64,000 nucleotides of DNA from Durusdinium trenchii (lineage: Eukaryota > Sar > Dinophyceae > Suessiales > Symbiodiniaceae). This document shows positions 41,379-51,833 of this stretch, one piece after another. The stretch is taken from assembly GCA_963970005.1 (NCBI GenBank), contig CAXAMN010001414.1:231992-295991 (forward strand), given 5' to 3'. The translations under genes were made by a program, and so were the position numbers. How positions within the stretch are numbered: the stretch's first letter is position 1; every line of letters begins with the position of its first letter. Below the pieces are notes generated by a model. The model did no database searches, was not told the DNA's origin, and saw only the letters and a list, made by a program, of their open reading frames with translations.

Positions 41379-44210
41379 ATGCTGGATCCTGGTGCAAGTG
41401 CATTCCTTTCAGGCTATGGCCCTTTTCGCAAGCTGCTGGAGCACTATGAGGACCTTGGCTATCCCACCGACCTCATCAAGATGACAAAAGGCCGGAGACG
41501 ATTTCAGTTCGGTGGAGACGCCTCACAATGGTCCGACTGGAGCACACACCTTCCGGTCTTCGTTGATGGCAAGTACGGAACAGTTGAAGTGTTCTTGCTG
41601 CCGGGCAACACGCCCTTGCTGTGTGGAAGACCCATCATCGAAGCCTTGGGCATGACAATGGACTTCGCCAACAAGAAGCTCAAGATTGGCGGATCACCTT
41701 GGCAACCGGCCACGCTCGGTCGACAGGGAGAGTATCTGTGGCCCCTCACTTTCGAGCACGACTTGATTGAGTACGACCCCAGCAAGCCACAGTGTGAACT
41801 GAAGACCAATGATCCTGATGTCCACCAACAGGATGGCTTCTACCTCCCCGACTTTGTCAAGGAAGAGCACAGTTTCCAAGTCCACGATGGACATGTGACA
41901 AAGGATGACCAGACCAACCGAATCAAGGGTCAACTGCTGAAAACCATGGATGTGCACCTCACCACCCACATCAACGACATGTCTGCCTACCTCACTCAGG
42001 AGTTGCATCGACCACCAAGACCAAGGGTCCTATGGGAAGTATACTGTGGCAAGGCCCGCACTTCTGAGATGGCAGCAGTCTTTGGCATGGAAACCAGGCA
42101 GTTCTCCCTGGACACTGGCTGGAACTTCGACTCCCTCGACCACCAACAGCAGTTCTTGGACCTCCTCGATGACGAGATGCCAGAAGAACTCCTGCTCACT
42201 CCGGTCTGCAAGTTATGGTCTCGCATGCAGTCACTTGGCCGGAGAACTTCACACCAGCAGGAAGCTCTCGTTGCTGCTCGCCAATGGCATCATGACCGAC
42301 ATCTATGCTTTGTCCGCGAGGCCTATCTTCGACAGGTCAAGGGAGGAAGACATGCTCACATCGAGCAGCCTCGCGATGCCAAGTCATGGCAAACTCGAGC
42401 ACTTCGTGACCTACCTGGTCGACTGACCGATTTCTCTCAATGTCGGTATGGAGCTCAGTGCCTTGATGAGGACAATCAATGGCGACCTGTTCTCAAGAAC
42501 ACTCGGATCCTCACCACCAAGAAGGCTGTGCAGGAAACTATGTGTCTCCAATGTCTCCACGATCACCAGCACTGCCGCCTCGAAGGCTCTGCACAAGGTC
42601 TTGGCTCTCGCACCCGTTACATGGAAGATTTTCAACCTGGGTTGGCGACAAGTCTTGCTGGAGCCTTGAGCATTGATGAGCCTGCAACACTGTGGGAGCA
42701 TGCTCACTACACCGTGGACTACGCCTTCGCCACCGAGGAGAAAGAGCTGACAGGCGCTCTAGTGAAACTGAGCGCGGAAACGAAGCAGGAAGCAATCAGA
42801 GTGGTTCAGCGTCTTCATCGCAACTTGGGACATCCTTCACCGACCACTCTGACTGAGTTGCTGTCCTCCCGAGGTGCTTCGGAAGCGATCCTGCAAGCTG
42901 CTCAAAGCTACAAGTGTTTGGCCTGCGCCAAGTATAAGAAGCCTGGCGATGCTGCACCTGCACCTACCCAGAACGCACAGAACTTCAATGAGATTGTCCA
43001 GGCCGATGTGTTTTGGATTCGAAGGGGCTCCACAAAGTATGCCATCATGAGCATTGTTAACATGGCCACTCGCTACACTGCTGCCTGCCTCCTTCGATCC
43101 GAACGGTCCGAGGAGTACATCAAGGCCCTTGAGCGCTTCTGGATTGCACACTTTGGTGTTCCTGGCCAGCTCCTGACAGATGAAGGACGACCTTGGCTCA
43201 GCGGCATCATGGATGAATGGACCACAGCTCACGGTTTACAACACAAAGTGGCACCAGGTGAAGCCCATGAACGCCTCGCCATCGTCGAACGACGCCATGC
43301 CTTGATCCGAAAAGCTGTTGAGATCTACCTCGACGATGTGAAGGTTGATCACGTTGAAGGCATCAAAGAGGCGCTCACCTTCGTTGTGCCACAGCTCAAT
43401 GCCACTCCGATGGTCGCTGGATTCAGCCCTTCACAATGGGTTCTCGGCTATCAACCTAGCCTTGCCGGCGATCTTCTGTCCGTTGCCGTGCACCCTTCAC
43501 ACTTTGGTGGCAACGCCTCTTTTGAGGACATGCTCAACAAGCGGCATAGTGCCAAGAAGGCATTGCTGGACGCCGATGCTGATCGCCGCCTTCGACGAGC
43601 TCTCCAAATGAAGTACAAGGGAACCAATGCCGAATACAGTCTGGGACAGCGTGTTTGGTTCTGGCGTGATGCACGACAGCCTGACTTGGTCAAGATCAGA
43701 TGGCTTGGTCCTGCACATGTGGTGATGAAGGAGTACCACCAGGACACTGACACTCCACAGGTCTCCGTCTACTGGCTCGCCTTCAAGACGCAGCTGATCA
43801 GATGTGCACCACATCACATCAGGGCCGACGTCAAGGGCATGGATCATGCACTTGATGACACACAACTTGCCCTCAACACAGTTCGCCAGCTGCGATCCCG
43901 TGGAGTCACCAGGTACTATGACCTGCATCGGCTTAATCGACAGCACCTGGCTGATGTTGAAGACGATGAACATGGCACCAGTGACAACTTGGAGTCCGAC
44001 AGTGATCATGAAATGGCTCCCCCACGACAGCGACCTCGTTTGTCAGTGTCACCGGCACCTCCTGAATATTCCCCAGACCCGGCACCAGAGGCACCAGCCG
44101 CCAAAGCTCAGGCATCCCCAGCGGCATCCGCCGAGACAGAGGACCAACCCGACGGCGCACAGATTCCCATTCCAGAAGGCGACATCTCACCTTCCAACAG
44201 CAACGACTGA
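41379..44210 (+). CDS. pol: Pol, protease-like and integrase part
   Basis: In frame with gag. Starts MLDPGASAFLSGYGPF: the position of the retropepsin D-S/T-G triad reads D-P-G, and GRPIIEALGM fits its second half. Integrase: HHCC zinc domain HRNLGHPSP...CLACAKYK (about 42810-42940), then D in IVQADVFWIRRG, D in LLTDEGRPWLSG and E in LAIVERRHALI, giving a complete D-D-E. C-terminal integrase follows (RVWFWRDARQPDLVKIRWLG), then Pro/Ala-rich linker. It stops at TGA 44208-44210. The RT frame is already open here, so a single frame change would link them. Confidence 0.9.
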   Translation: MLDPGASAFLSGYGPFRKLLEHYEDLGYPTDLIKMTKGRRRFQFGGDASQWSDWSTHLPVFVDGKYGTVEVFLLPGNTPLLCGRPIIEALGMTMDFANKKLKIGGSPWQPATLGRQGEYLWPLTFEHDLIEYDPSKPQCELKTNDPDVHQQDGFYLPDFVKEEHSFQVHDGHVTKDDQTNRIKGQLLKTMDVHLTTHINDMSAYLTQELHRPPRPRVLWEVYCGKARTSEMAAVFGMETRQFSLDTGWNFDSLDHQQQFLDLLDDEMPEELLLTPVCKLWSRMQSLGRRTSHQQEALVAARQWHHDRHLCFVREAYLRQVKGGRHAHIEQPRDAKSWQTRALRDLPGRLTDFSQCRYGAQCLDEDNQWRPVLKNTRILTTKKAVQETMCLQCLHDHQHCRLEGSAQGLGSRTRYMEDFQPGLATSLAGALSIDEPATLWEHAHYTVDYAFATEEKELTGALVKLSAETKQEAIRVVQRLHRNLGHPSPTTLTELLSSRGASEAILQAAQSYKCLACAKYKKPGDAAPAPTQNAQNFNEIVQADVFWIRRGSTKYAIMSIVNMATRYTAACLLRSERSEEYIKALERFWIAHFGVPGQLLTDEGRPWLSGIMDEWTTAHGLQHKVAPGEAHERLAIVERRHALIRKAVEIYLDDVKVDHVEGIKEALTFVVPQLNATPMVAGFSPSQWVLGYQPSLAGDLLSVAVHPSHFGGNASFEDMLNKRHSAKKALLDADADRRLRRALQMKYKGTNAEYSLGQRVWFWRDARQPDLVKIRWLGPAHVVMKEYHQDTDTPQVSVYWLAFKTQLIRCAPHHIRADVKGMDHALDDTQLALNTVRQLRSRGVTRYYDLHRLNRQHLADVEDDEHGTSDNLESDSDHEMAPPRQRPRLSVSPAPPEYSPDPAPEAPAAKAQASPAASAETEDQPDGAQIPIPEGDISPSNSND

Positions 44211-44344
44211 GGTTCAGCAGACAAGAGACAATCAGCTTCGCACCATGGCGAAACCGCCATCACCAGCACAGCCAACCATATGAAGCACCCCAACCACCAG
44301 CACCAACACCGCCTCCAAATGAGTCGATTGGCGACCAAGGATTT

Positions 44345-45937
44345 GTGGTTGAAGACATTGATCCTGGCTGGCTTCCTGAAGGCTGGCATGTCGATGAAGA
44401 AGGCTACATCAGCCTCACTGGTCGCACCACAGACTACTGGGAAATCAGAGCTGGGTGTCTCATCCGACATCATGTGATCCCAAGAAGAGGCCGCATGCAC
44501 ATCGAGCACCTCCCGAAGGATTGCCCAGTGCCACTCGAACACCTTGATAAGGTCAAAGTCACCATGGTTCATCAAGCCAATGGCAAAAGCCGCCTCTACA
44601 CAGATGACGGCACCGACACCTCAGCCCCAGCAGATACCAAGGATGCTTGGACAGGTCTCACAGTCTTCCAAATCGATGGCACTACTCGCAAGGAGATGGC
44701 CATGTACTCTGGTCACCATGAGGCCTACACCAATGCCAAGCAAGAAGCAAAGAGCCAGAAGTTGGCCCGCACAAAGAAGTTCAAGAAGGACAAGAACGGG
44801 GTGAATGAACGCCTACTTGGACCTGACGAACGAGCACTCTTCAAGGAGGCAAAGGTCAAAGAACTGAAGTCCTTTTTCGACCATGGTGTATGGACCTTCC
44901 AGCACAAGGACGAAGCGGATCCTGCAAGAACCTTGACCTCCAGGATGATTTTGAAGTGGTCCAAACACCCCGACGGCAGTCCACGGGCCAAAGCTCGCTT
45001 GATCGTGCGAGGATACAACGACCCCGATGCACTTGAGGGTACTGTGGCCACATCCAGTCCTACCACAACACGTTTGAGCCGCAGCATGATCTTGTCCCTG
45101 GCCGCCAACATGAAGTGGAACACTTGGACGGCCAACGTGTCCACGGCTTTTCTACAAGGCCGACCACAGACTCGCAAACTGTGGGTCAAGCTTCCCGCCG
45201 AATGCACCCAACTCCTGGGCGCTGATGAGGATTCCAGGATGCTGTTGCTCAAACCCTGCTACGGGCAGATCGACGCCCCAAGAGGATGGTTCCTTGAAGC
45301 AGTGGACAGACTTCTCCGTGCTGGTCTACGCCAACATCCACTGGACCCCTGCTGCTTCCTCATCTATGAGACCGACAGCAAAACCTATGATGAGAAAGAT
45401 GAGGTACACCAACAGGTGAGCAGCCTTGGACCTGAACGTTTGGTCGGAATGGTGATCATGCATGTTGATGATATGTTGGGCAGCGGCTGCACCTTGTCTC
45501 CTCGCTACCAGGAGGTCATCAAGGACCTGAAGAACAACTTCTCCTTCCGGGAGTGGAAGGAAGACCTCGAGACTCTCGAGTACTGTGGCTGCGAGCTACA
45601 GTCCACACCAGAAGGAGGCCGGAAGCTGCATCAGGGCAACTACATGTCCAAGATCTCGCCCATCACCTTCGACAAGAAGAGAGCCATGTCAGAGTCACTG
45701 CATGAAAGAGAAATCACACAAGTTCGTGGCCTACTTGGTTCCTTACAATGGCCCGCAGTTCAGAGTTCACCACACTTGCAGTGCTCCACATCCATGCTCT
45801 CAGGCCAGATCACCAAGGCCACCGTGCAGACCTTGCATGAATGCAACCAGCTCCTGCGCTTCAGTAAGGACAACAAAGATGTTGTTGTACAACTACATTG
45901 GTCACCCTTTGGAACTGCAACTGGTAACTTTCTTTGA
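44345..45937 (+). CDS. pol: Pol, reverse transcriptase part
   Basis: The frame is open from at least 44201; an apparent start (GTG 44345) is not needed in a polyprotein. RT motifs: RAKARLIVRGYNDPDAL, TWTANVSTAFLQGR, LLLKPCYGQIDAPRGW, GMVIMHVDDMLGSGC. The first catalytic Asp, in the usual D-(V/I)-x-x-A-F, is Asn here (AAC at 45134-45136, one change from GAC), while the HVDD box is intact. The frame ends at TGA 45935-45937 inside the RT-RNase H connection, where the next frame (45585-47459) takes over with VTFFDAGFASR. One base too many in the CCCTTTGG stretch near 45905 would explain it. Confidence 0.85.
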   Translation: MVEDIDPGWLPEGWHVDEEGYISLTGRTTDYWEIRAGCLIRHHVIPRRGRMHIEHLPKDCPVPLEHLDKVKVTMVHQANGKSRLYTDDGTDTSAPADTKDAWTGLTVFQIDGTTRKEMAMYSGHHEAYTNAKQEAKSQKLARTKKFKKDKNGVNERLLGPDERALFKEAKVKELKSFFDHGVWTFQHKDEADPARTLTSRMILKWSKHPDGSPRAKARLIVRGYNDPDALEGTVATSSPTTTRLSRSMILSLAANMKWNTWTANVSTAFLQGRPQTRKLWVKLPAECTQLLGADEDSRMLLLKPCYGQIDAPRGWFLEAVDRLLRAGLRQHPLDPCCFLIYETDSKTYDEKDEVHQQVSSLGPERLVGMVIMHVDDMLGSGCTLSPRYQEVIKDLKNNFSFREWKEDLETLEYCGCELQSTPEGGRKLHQGNYMSKISPITFDKKRAMSESLHEREITQVRGLLGSLQWPAVQSSPHLQCSTSMLSGQITKATVQTLHECNQLLRFSKDNKDVVVQLHWSPFGTATGNFL

Positions 45938-46545
45938 TGCTGGTTTTGCAAGCCGCACGGACGGCAATTCTCAGGGTGGCTACATCTCCATGTTGATGAA
46001 CAAGAAGCTGGTCAACTCACCAGAAGAAGGGGAGTACCACATTGTGGATTGGCGGAGTTTTCGGACGCCGAGGGTGGCCCGCAGCTCTTTGGCTGCAGAG
46101 GCACAATCAGGTGGGCAAGCTGCTGATGCGGTCGACTTTACCTGCCGCTACTGGGAGCATTTGATGGATCCCAAGATCACGTTGAAGAACCTCATCCAAA
46201 TGCCCTCCAGCCTCAAGCCCATCCTGGTAACTGACGCCAAGGCTCTGTATGATTCCTTTCACAGAGAAGGCATCAATTCCTCCGTGGTCGACAAACGGGT
46301 TAGCTTGGAAATCCGCGTGATGAAGGAGCGCGTCACGGAGCTCAACGGCAGCCTTCGCTGGATGTCTTCAGAAAGACAAATTGCAGACGGTCTGACAAAG
46401 ACCAGTGCTCGTGTCCTCCTTTCCGCCCGACTACGACATGGAAGATTGAAGATGACCTGGGATCCAACATACCAGGCAGCAAAGCGGAAAACAAAAGGGC
46501 AACGGGCCGCTGCAATAGCAGAAAGCACTCCAGAGGCCCACAAGC
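45905..46545 (+). CDS. pol: RNase H domain of pol (shifted frame)
   Basis: Reads FFDAGFASRTDGNSQGGYIS, SLAAEAQSGGQAADAVDFTC, LVTDAKALYDSFHREG and ERQIADGLTKTSARVLLS. These are the Asp, Glu, Asp and final ADGLTK motifs of copia RNase H, all present. The open frame extends from 45585 to 47459, but codons before about 45905 are out of the real RT frame. Confidence 0.85.
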
Positions 46546-47459
46546 AAAAGAATGTGAACGCCTATGAGGATGAGCACCTTCAGGCTACCGAGGACATGCC
46601 TGACCCCTTTGAAGCCCATGAGAACCTGCACATGTTACCGAATGAGCACCACTCAAAGAATGAACACGCCACACAGTATGCATTTGTGGCCAAGTATGTC
46701 AAGCCCCTTGAGTATGTGCTTCTCTCAAGCCATGTCGCAAGCCGCAAGGACTATGACTTCCACAGTCGCATGAAGTATGTCCTGCTGCTGCTGGCGCTGA
46801 TGGCGCCGACTTTGACTGCTGCCCAGGACACCTGTGCAGGGCAGCCGAATCGAGAAGAAGATCAAGTTCTTTGGTTCTGGATTCTCAGCTGCTTAGCTTT
46901 GCAGCTGATTGCCATGGCTGGAGTTTTCCTTCTTGGCCGCTACCTTGGCGGCAAAAGCGCTGAGCCTGTCATCAAGTATGACATTGGCATCCAAAAGAAT
47001 GAGCCCATCGTGAGTCAGAGGCTTCGAGAACAAGTTCGTGAGTTGAGAGATGAGCTACGCATCTCCAAGTTCGAAGCCAACAACAGCCTCGAAGCAGCCC
47101 GAGAGGCAAGGGTTGCACAGGCACGCTCCCAGGAAGAGGTCTACGCCTTGAGTGACCTCGCCCTCAATGCCCAGTCCCTTATTCGCGCACTGGAGCGCGA
47201 GATGGATGACCATGCTGAAAAGTGTCCCTTCAACCACGAGATCTATCTGTCCAAGAAGGGCATCTGCTGGCACCACCGTGATTGCCACATCACGGAGCAG
47301 CTGTGCGAAGCCAACCGGCTGGTGCTGAAGGGCTGCTGCTACTGTGCAGCCGGAGGAACCCCTCCGGATCGCATGGTCTACCCGAGGGGGTGGTGCCTGA
47401 GGCACGACATCCAATCGTGGCAGATGAGCTACGATTCGTTTTCCAGCGGGTTGAGATGA
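46546..47459 (+). CDS. C-terminal membrane/coiled-coil extension of pol (Env-like)
   Basis: Continues the RNase H frame. A signal-peptide-like stretch MKYVLLLLALMAPTLTAAQD starts at 46770. A strong hydrophobic helix LWFWILSCLALQLIAMAGVF (about 46867-46940) follows 15 residues later. Then a heptad-rich coiled coil (QRLREQVRELRDELRISKFE ... LEREMDDHAEK) and a Cys/His module: CPFNHEIYLSKKGICWHHRD, then CHITEQLC ... CCYC. The arrangement (hydrophobic leader, membrane anchor, coiled coil, Cys/His) is what one would expect of an envelope-like or membrane-tethered product. No sequence family recognised. Stop TGA 47457-47459, 14 bp before the 3' LTR. Confidence 0.7.
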
Positions 47460-47473
47460 ACCATTCCTCCCCG

Positions 47474-47635
47474 TGTGAATCGCTCGCTGAGCGATCAGGT
47501 TTGAACCAACTCATACCGCCCTTAGCTGGGTGGGCTCAAAGCTTGAGGAAAACCGGCGCGTGTTTGCGGTTCGTTCCGCTTCGACCTCGCTTTCACTTGG
47601 TTCGGGACTTCGTTTGCCTGGACGCTGTTTCTACA
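47474..47635 (+). repeat. 3' LTR
   Basis: Matches the 5' LTR except A for G at 47513. No clean polypurine tract abuts it; the nearest purine-rich run is CGAGGGGGTGG at about 47384. The pol frame ends only 14 bp upstream. Confidence 0.95.
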
Positions 47636-47640
47636 CTTTG
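47636..47640. repeat. Target-site duplication, right copy
   Basis: CTTTG, identical to 39680-39684. Confidence 0.9.
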
Positions 47641-47976
47641 ACTTAAAGATTTCTCAAATACCATCAAAAACCGCTCCACATAGCACGTGACCACAGATAA
47701 TATTTGGGTCGTCAATGGACGTAAGGAATGCTGGAGGGAATGGAATCCCTAGCTTGCGCGAGTGGGTATGCTAGCAGTTGCAAGCGGACCATGTTTCTCA
47801 AGACATGCCCTCATGTACAGGCGTGGTTTTCAGACGGATCATCATTGATCCCACAGCCACTCCCACAGCCATGTCCTGGTTCTGCTTAGGGTGATTTTTC
47901 CCCGATCCTTGGAACCTCGAAACAGTGGACAGAATATCCAAAATATGTTTGTGTTCTTTTCCCCGAGACCCCTGAG

Positions 47977-48153
47977 GTGATTGACAAAGGCTCCTTCACC
48001 TGGACCGCCCTGCCGCCCTTGTCCACACCACGTCAAGCGCTGGCGTCCGCAGCCACTGGTGGCCATGTCTATGCGCTGGGGGGATCCTGGAGCGCTACAC
48101 GGAGCAGTGTAGTGGCGACGGTGGAGATGTTTGATGTGGGAACTGAGCAGTGG
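47977..48153 (+). CDS. Kelch-repeat protein, exon 1 seen
   Basis: After CCTGAG reads VIDKGSFTWTALPPLSTPRQ, ALASAATGGHVYALGGSW, then VATVEMFDVGTEQW. This is a complete Kelch blade: W..LPPL..PR...A....G.vYa.GG......VE.fD....W. Exactly 59 codons, phase 0, before GTGGCC. Kelch proteins form beta-propellers for protein binding. It lies just downstream of the copia insertion. Confidence 0.8.
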
Positions 48154-48579
48154 GTGGCCTGGAATGCCTGGAAAACGGAGCAGGGTGGGGGGAGGATGGG
48201 TGAATGGTGAGTTTTGTGCCTTCTTTCCAATTTGGGACGTTTAGAAGGGCCAAGTCGTGAGTTTGCTCTTCTTCGGGAGGTTGTAGTGATTCGATATGAC
48301 TTGTATGTATATAAATATTGCTTGGACTTGTGACTTATATGTACTGTAATGAGACGTATATCGACACATTTCAAACAACTATATGTTAATTATATACATA
48401 AATTAATGATATCTACATGTCTATTCCTCGGAGAAATCATCTCCCAGCCGCTCCCCCAAACACGCCCCAGCCGCTCCGAAAGACGCCGGCGCCCTCAGGT
48501 GGATGTGGCGCCTTTCCAGGTCGGTCGTGGGGGCCCGGGCCCTGACAAGGTAAATAGTCATATCCCACTGTACAGAGGT

Positions 48580-48690
48580 AGCAAGTTCAATAACTCTTGG
48601 GATGATCACTCTGTATGTAGTTCAATAAGGTATTCTGGGATGATCACTCTGTATAGGTAAGTAGTTCAATATAACTCTGGGATGATCATG
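48580..48690. repeat. Short tandem repeat, three units
   Basis: TAGTTCAATA...CTGGGATGATCACTCTGTAT is repeated about three times at roughly 50-bp spacing, in a Kelch-gene intron. Confidence 0.8.
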
Positions 48691-49121
48691 AGCGATCAAC
48701 ATTTTTAGAACATATTGACACACAGAAAAACACCATCACACGCCTGTTTGACTTCTTATTCATGATGCTTCCGTTTGTTTGCGCCATCTGCGCTTTAGAG
48801 AGATTGTTGCTCCGCTCCAACCCCACATCTTAGCATCCAATGATTGAGGGCTGGTCACATCCACAGTCTCCTGTTTGGTAGTTGCAGAAGCCCAATGCAT
48901 CCAAATACTACTGTAACTGTAGACTGTCAATATACACATGCATGCAGGATACTAAGTAGATGTTGTGGCGTTTCGTTCTAGATCTGTTATTCTGACAGCT
49001 GATTCAAAGGATGATTCATAGGGGGCTTCAGGAGGATCTACAGCCCTTGCTCCATGCCCAAGAGCTCCAATCCTTTCATTTGCTTCCCACCTTGGACCGC
49101 TTCATCCCACCGGTGCTGCAG

Positions 49122-49250
49122 GTGCCGCGCGCGTACCATGCCGCGGCGGCGCACGAGGGGCGGATCTACGTGGTGGGTGGCCTCAACACCGAGGGTCGAC
49201 GCCTCAAGAGTGTGGAATGCATGGACCCACGCGAAGGCGCCTCAACAGTG
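49122..49250 (+). CDS. Kelch-repeat protein, exon 2 seen
   Basis: After GTGCTGCAG reads VPRAYHAAAAHEGRIYVVGG, then LNTEGRRLKSVECMDPREG. Standard Kelch PR..HA...G.iYVvGG...... L.SVE..DP. The donor is unclear (GTGGGA at 49250 or a GC shortly before). Confidence 0.75.
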
Positions 49251-50066
49251 GGAGTGGCAGTTGCGAGCATTTCTTCACCATGTTAACTAATTCATCATAC
49301 CTGGACCATCCTGTTTGGGTGTCCAATGGACATCTAAGTAGTGCCCAATATGGGTGTCCATTGGGTGGGCCTGGTATTTTTATAGCATTCCACCTGGCCA
49401 TCCATTGCGGTGATGAGGTACCATCCATGTCTTTTGGATTGCTTCGCCGGCTTCGCCTCACCTCCCCAGTTTGGGGTTTCTTTCATCGTATCCACCAGTT
49501 CCTGGTTTTGGCGATGGAAGCACAGTATTTCGTAATCCGGTCGAATCCGGAGCGTGGGGGTTGGGGAGGTGAGGAGGGAGGGCGATGAGACATCGGTTGT
49601 TGCTTGTGATTCTTTTTATGTGCTTTAGTACTTGGAAGCCTTAATTCTTGGTATATAGACCATCGGGGTTTTGGTTTGTTGGTCAAACTTGTTTCTTGCA
49701 CTTGTCGTTCAACAATATGGCTTTCAGAACTTGAGTTGGCCGTTGGCATGTTTAGCTGGCTGACCCTGAGTAGCACAGCCCAACAAATCTCCCTGCCTCA
49801 CAGCTGCATGATCCATCAGCTCCCTATATAGGACACCTTCATCAGCAGCCTTCACCAACTCTTTCCATCTCCCAAACAGGAGTTAGAGAAGGATTTGCAG
49901 GGAAGAATGCTCGTAGATCATTCTGAACCATGCAAAGCTGAAGATGCACCAAAGGTATTTCAAGATGCTTCAAGATCCATTCCTCGCAAGTGCCGGGGCC
50001 AGTTAGAGCCACTGCAGAAGAACTCGAAGACAGAGACCATGGAGTCCTTTTTGGACCCAGCGCCAG

Positions 50067-50200
50067 GTATTTGGCGCCCGGCACCCAGCCTCTTGAGCCC
50101 CCGCAGTGCTTTGGCCACTGCTGTGCTGGACGGGCTCTATGCCCTAGGCGGTGCCGAGGCCAACACCGGCGCGGCCTCCGCGCGGGTGGAGCAGCTTGGG
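50067..50200 (+). CDS. Kelch-repeat protein, exon 3 seen
   Basis: After GCGCCAG reads IWRPAPSLLSPRSALATAVL, DGLYALGGAEANTGAASARV, then EQLG before GTGGAA. A Kelch blade with W, PRSALA, LYALGG and RVEQ. Confidence 0.75.
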
Positions 50201-50644
50201 GTGGAAGCCACAGAAGGTGCGGTGGATTTGGATGGCACGGACATCCTTCTTGAGGGGAAAAACTCCCAACACCAGATTTTGTAGGCACCCGCAGGCATCT
50301 CATAGTATACATACACATGATCAAATCCATGTGAATTTAGTGCAGCACAAGTTCCGCAGCCTATCAGCCCTGTACTAAAAGTTCCTCCCACCTCCGTTTT
50401 TTTTTGTGTGTTTGTGTTTATTTGTTTATTTTTTTTAGTAGTTGTCCATCGACCTCATTGATGAATGCCAACAAACACACGTTACCGTTGACATTCAACA
50501 GCACTGCACGACCTATGGCTGCTATGGTCGACTATGGTCCCGTCTTCCTTTGGGTGCGGTAAGGAAGTCCAAATCACTCAAGATGTTGCTTCAACTTCAG
50601 CCTTCGTTTGAACATGCTTATGGGACCTTGTGGAGGTGTGGCAG

Positions 50645-50762
50645 GTGTGGGAGCTGACGCATCGACGAAATGACCTGACCCACCGGCTAAGGCATTTGAA
50701 CGTGCGCATGGGCTCCTGGATGTCCGTCTCACCCATGCCCACGGCTCGACAAGGCTACGTAC
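50645..50762 (+). CDS. Kelch-repeat protein, exon 4 seen
   Basis: After GTGGCAG reads VWELTHRRNDLTHRLRHLNV, RMGSWMSVSPMPTARQGYV. The second part is the W...PMPTAR...  start of a Kelch blade. Canonical donor GTACGT at 50759; using GTCGGG four bases on gives the phase that joins to the next exon (GYVR-LAASALGG). Confidence 0.65.
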
Positions 50763-51065
50763 GTCGGGGTGAGCACATCCGCTGGACGACCGGAGCTTTA
50801 GACGTTGGGTGCACCACTTGGAGGTCAAAACCATGAAGGACGCTACGCACGGTTGGAGGCCATCGCTAGTAGGTTGGAGGCCATGACTACTAGTAACTAA
50901 GAAGCTACTATAGTAACATGGTAAAACATGGTCAAGCCGTACCAAAGCCTCAAATCAGATGGGAGAAGCGATGGAATCCATAAAGCTCATCTCTTGCCCT
51001 GCCTCAGTGTGAATGATCTGATTATATTTGTTAGCTTGACTACATGTTAATTGTGTTCCTTTCCC

Positions 51066-51149
51066 AGACACTCCATGTATGAAATATATGCCTACACTGA
51101 CCCCCCAAACCACCCTAATGTAGGCATATATGGCATACATGGAGTGTCT
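51066..51149. repeat. 84-bp palindromic MITE-like element, copy B
   Basis: 31-bp arms (51066-51096, 51119-51149), AGACACTCCATGTATG inner ATATATGCCTACA, two mismatches only. The loop TGACCCCCCAAACCACCCTA is nearly that of copy A. Preceded by CCCAGACA as in copy A. Confidence 0.85.
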
Positions 51150-51399
51150 TTGTGCTTGCAGTTCTTGGGTGACACACCCAAAGCCGGGATGGTAGGGTCT
51201 CACCCCTCATGCAATTCCGCCGCGCGTTTGGCCAGACTGCGCTGTCACAGCTACTTCTCAGACCTCACTTCATCCCAATTGACAGTAGAATGTTCAGGCA
51301 CCAAGTGCCACCAACATGGCAACCAGAAACCGGATGAAAAGACTGCTAAGTCAAAAATCCTTACACTCTGCACCACCTTCTCCACTTGCGATCTTCCAG

Positions 51400-51492
51400 G
51401 CCTCGCGGCCAGCGCCTTGGGCGGCCGCCATGGGGTGCTCTTGGCCATCGGCGGGCGCCGAGGTGACCCGGAGCACGGAGGATTGGCCCGGA
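51400..51492 (+). CDS. Kelch-repeat protein, exon 5 seen
   Basis: After CTTCCAG reads LAASALGGRHGVLLAIGGRR, GDPEHGGLAR. Kelch inner strands (vLLAIGG). It ends in phase 1 (CGG A) before GCACTG, a GC donor; the next exon GT GCC GCC joins as S-AALSAVERYWP. Confidence 0.7.
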
Positions 51493-51712
51493 GCACTGAA
51501 GAAGGTGGATCGGAGCAGGCATCCAAACCTCAGTGCTCTGTTTTCCCTCCGGAAGATCATTTGGATCCAGACCCTTCGATCCCAATCCTACCCACCCCCC
51601 CTCCCAAAAGGCCATTTAGAACCTATATAGTTCCAAGAACACCGGACTGTCGGACCCGGCTCCGTGTTTGTTTCGCTTCGCTTCGCCCTCCGCGGCAGCC
51701 TCTGTCCTGCAG

Positions 51713-51833
51713 GTGCCGCCTTGAGTGCGGTCGAGCGCTATTGGCCCCATAGTGCCGCCGCTCCGTGGGCTACGGACTGCGCGCCGCTGCCCTTCCCGTC
51801 GCGCAGCGCGCTGGCGGCCGCCGCGCTGGACGA
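51713..51833 (+). CDS. Kelch-repeat protein, exon 6 seen
   Basis: After CCTGCAG reads AALSAVERYWPHSAAAPWAT, DCAPLPFPSRSALAAAALDE. VERY.P...W....PLP.PRSALAAA is a Kelch repeat boundary. It ends in phase 2 before GCAGAC (GC donor) and joins G CAA CTC at 52241 as DE-QLF. Confidence 0.75.

Larger units (their letters stand above)
39685..47635 (+). mobile_element. Young Ty1/copia LTR retrotransposon, 7951 bp
   Basis: Two 162-bp LTRs beginning TGTGAATCGC and ending TTTCTACA differ at one base only (G at 39724, A at 47513). It is flanked by the 5-bp direct repeat CTTTG. Internal order is primer-binding site, gag (zinc knuckle), protease-like, integrase, reverse transcriptase, RNase H and a membrane-spanning C-terminal extension; integrase before RT is the copia order. 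Near-identical LTRs imply recent insertion. Yet the coding part has an in-frame TGA after gag, a frame change near 44200, another near 45900 and a changed RT catalytic residue, so this copy is probably not autonomous as sequenced. Inserted in an intron of a plus-strand gene, in sense. Confidence 0.95.

Noticed and set aside
40699..44283. Numerous shorter ORFs in other frames of gag-pol
   Set aside because: Shadows of the copia coding frames.
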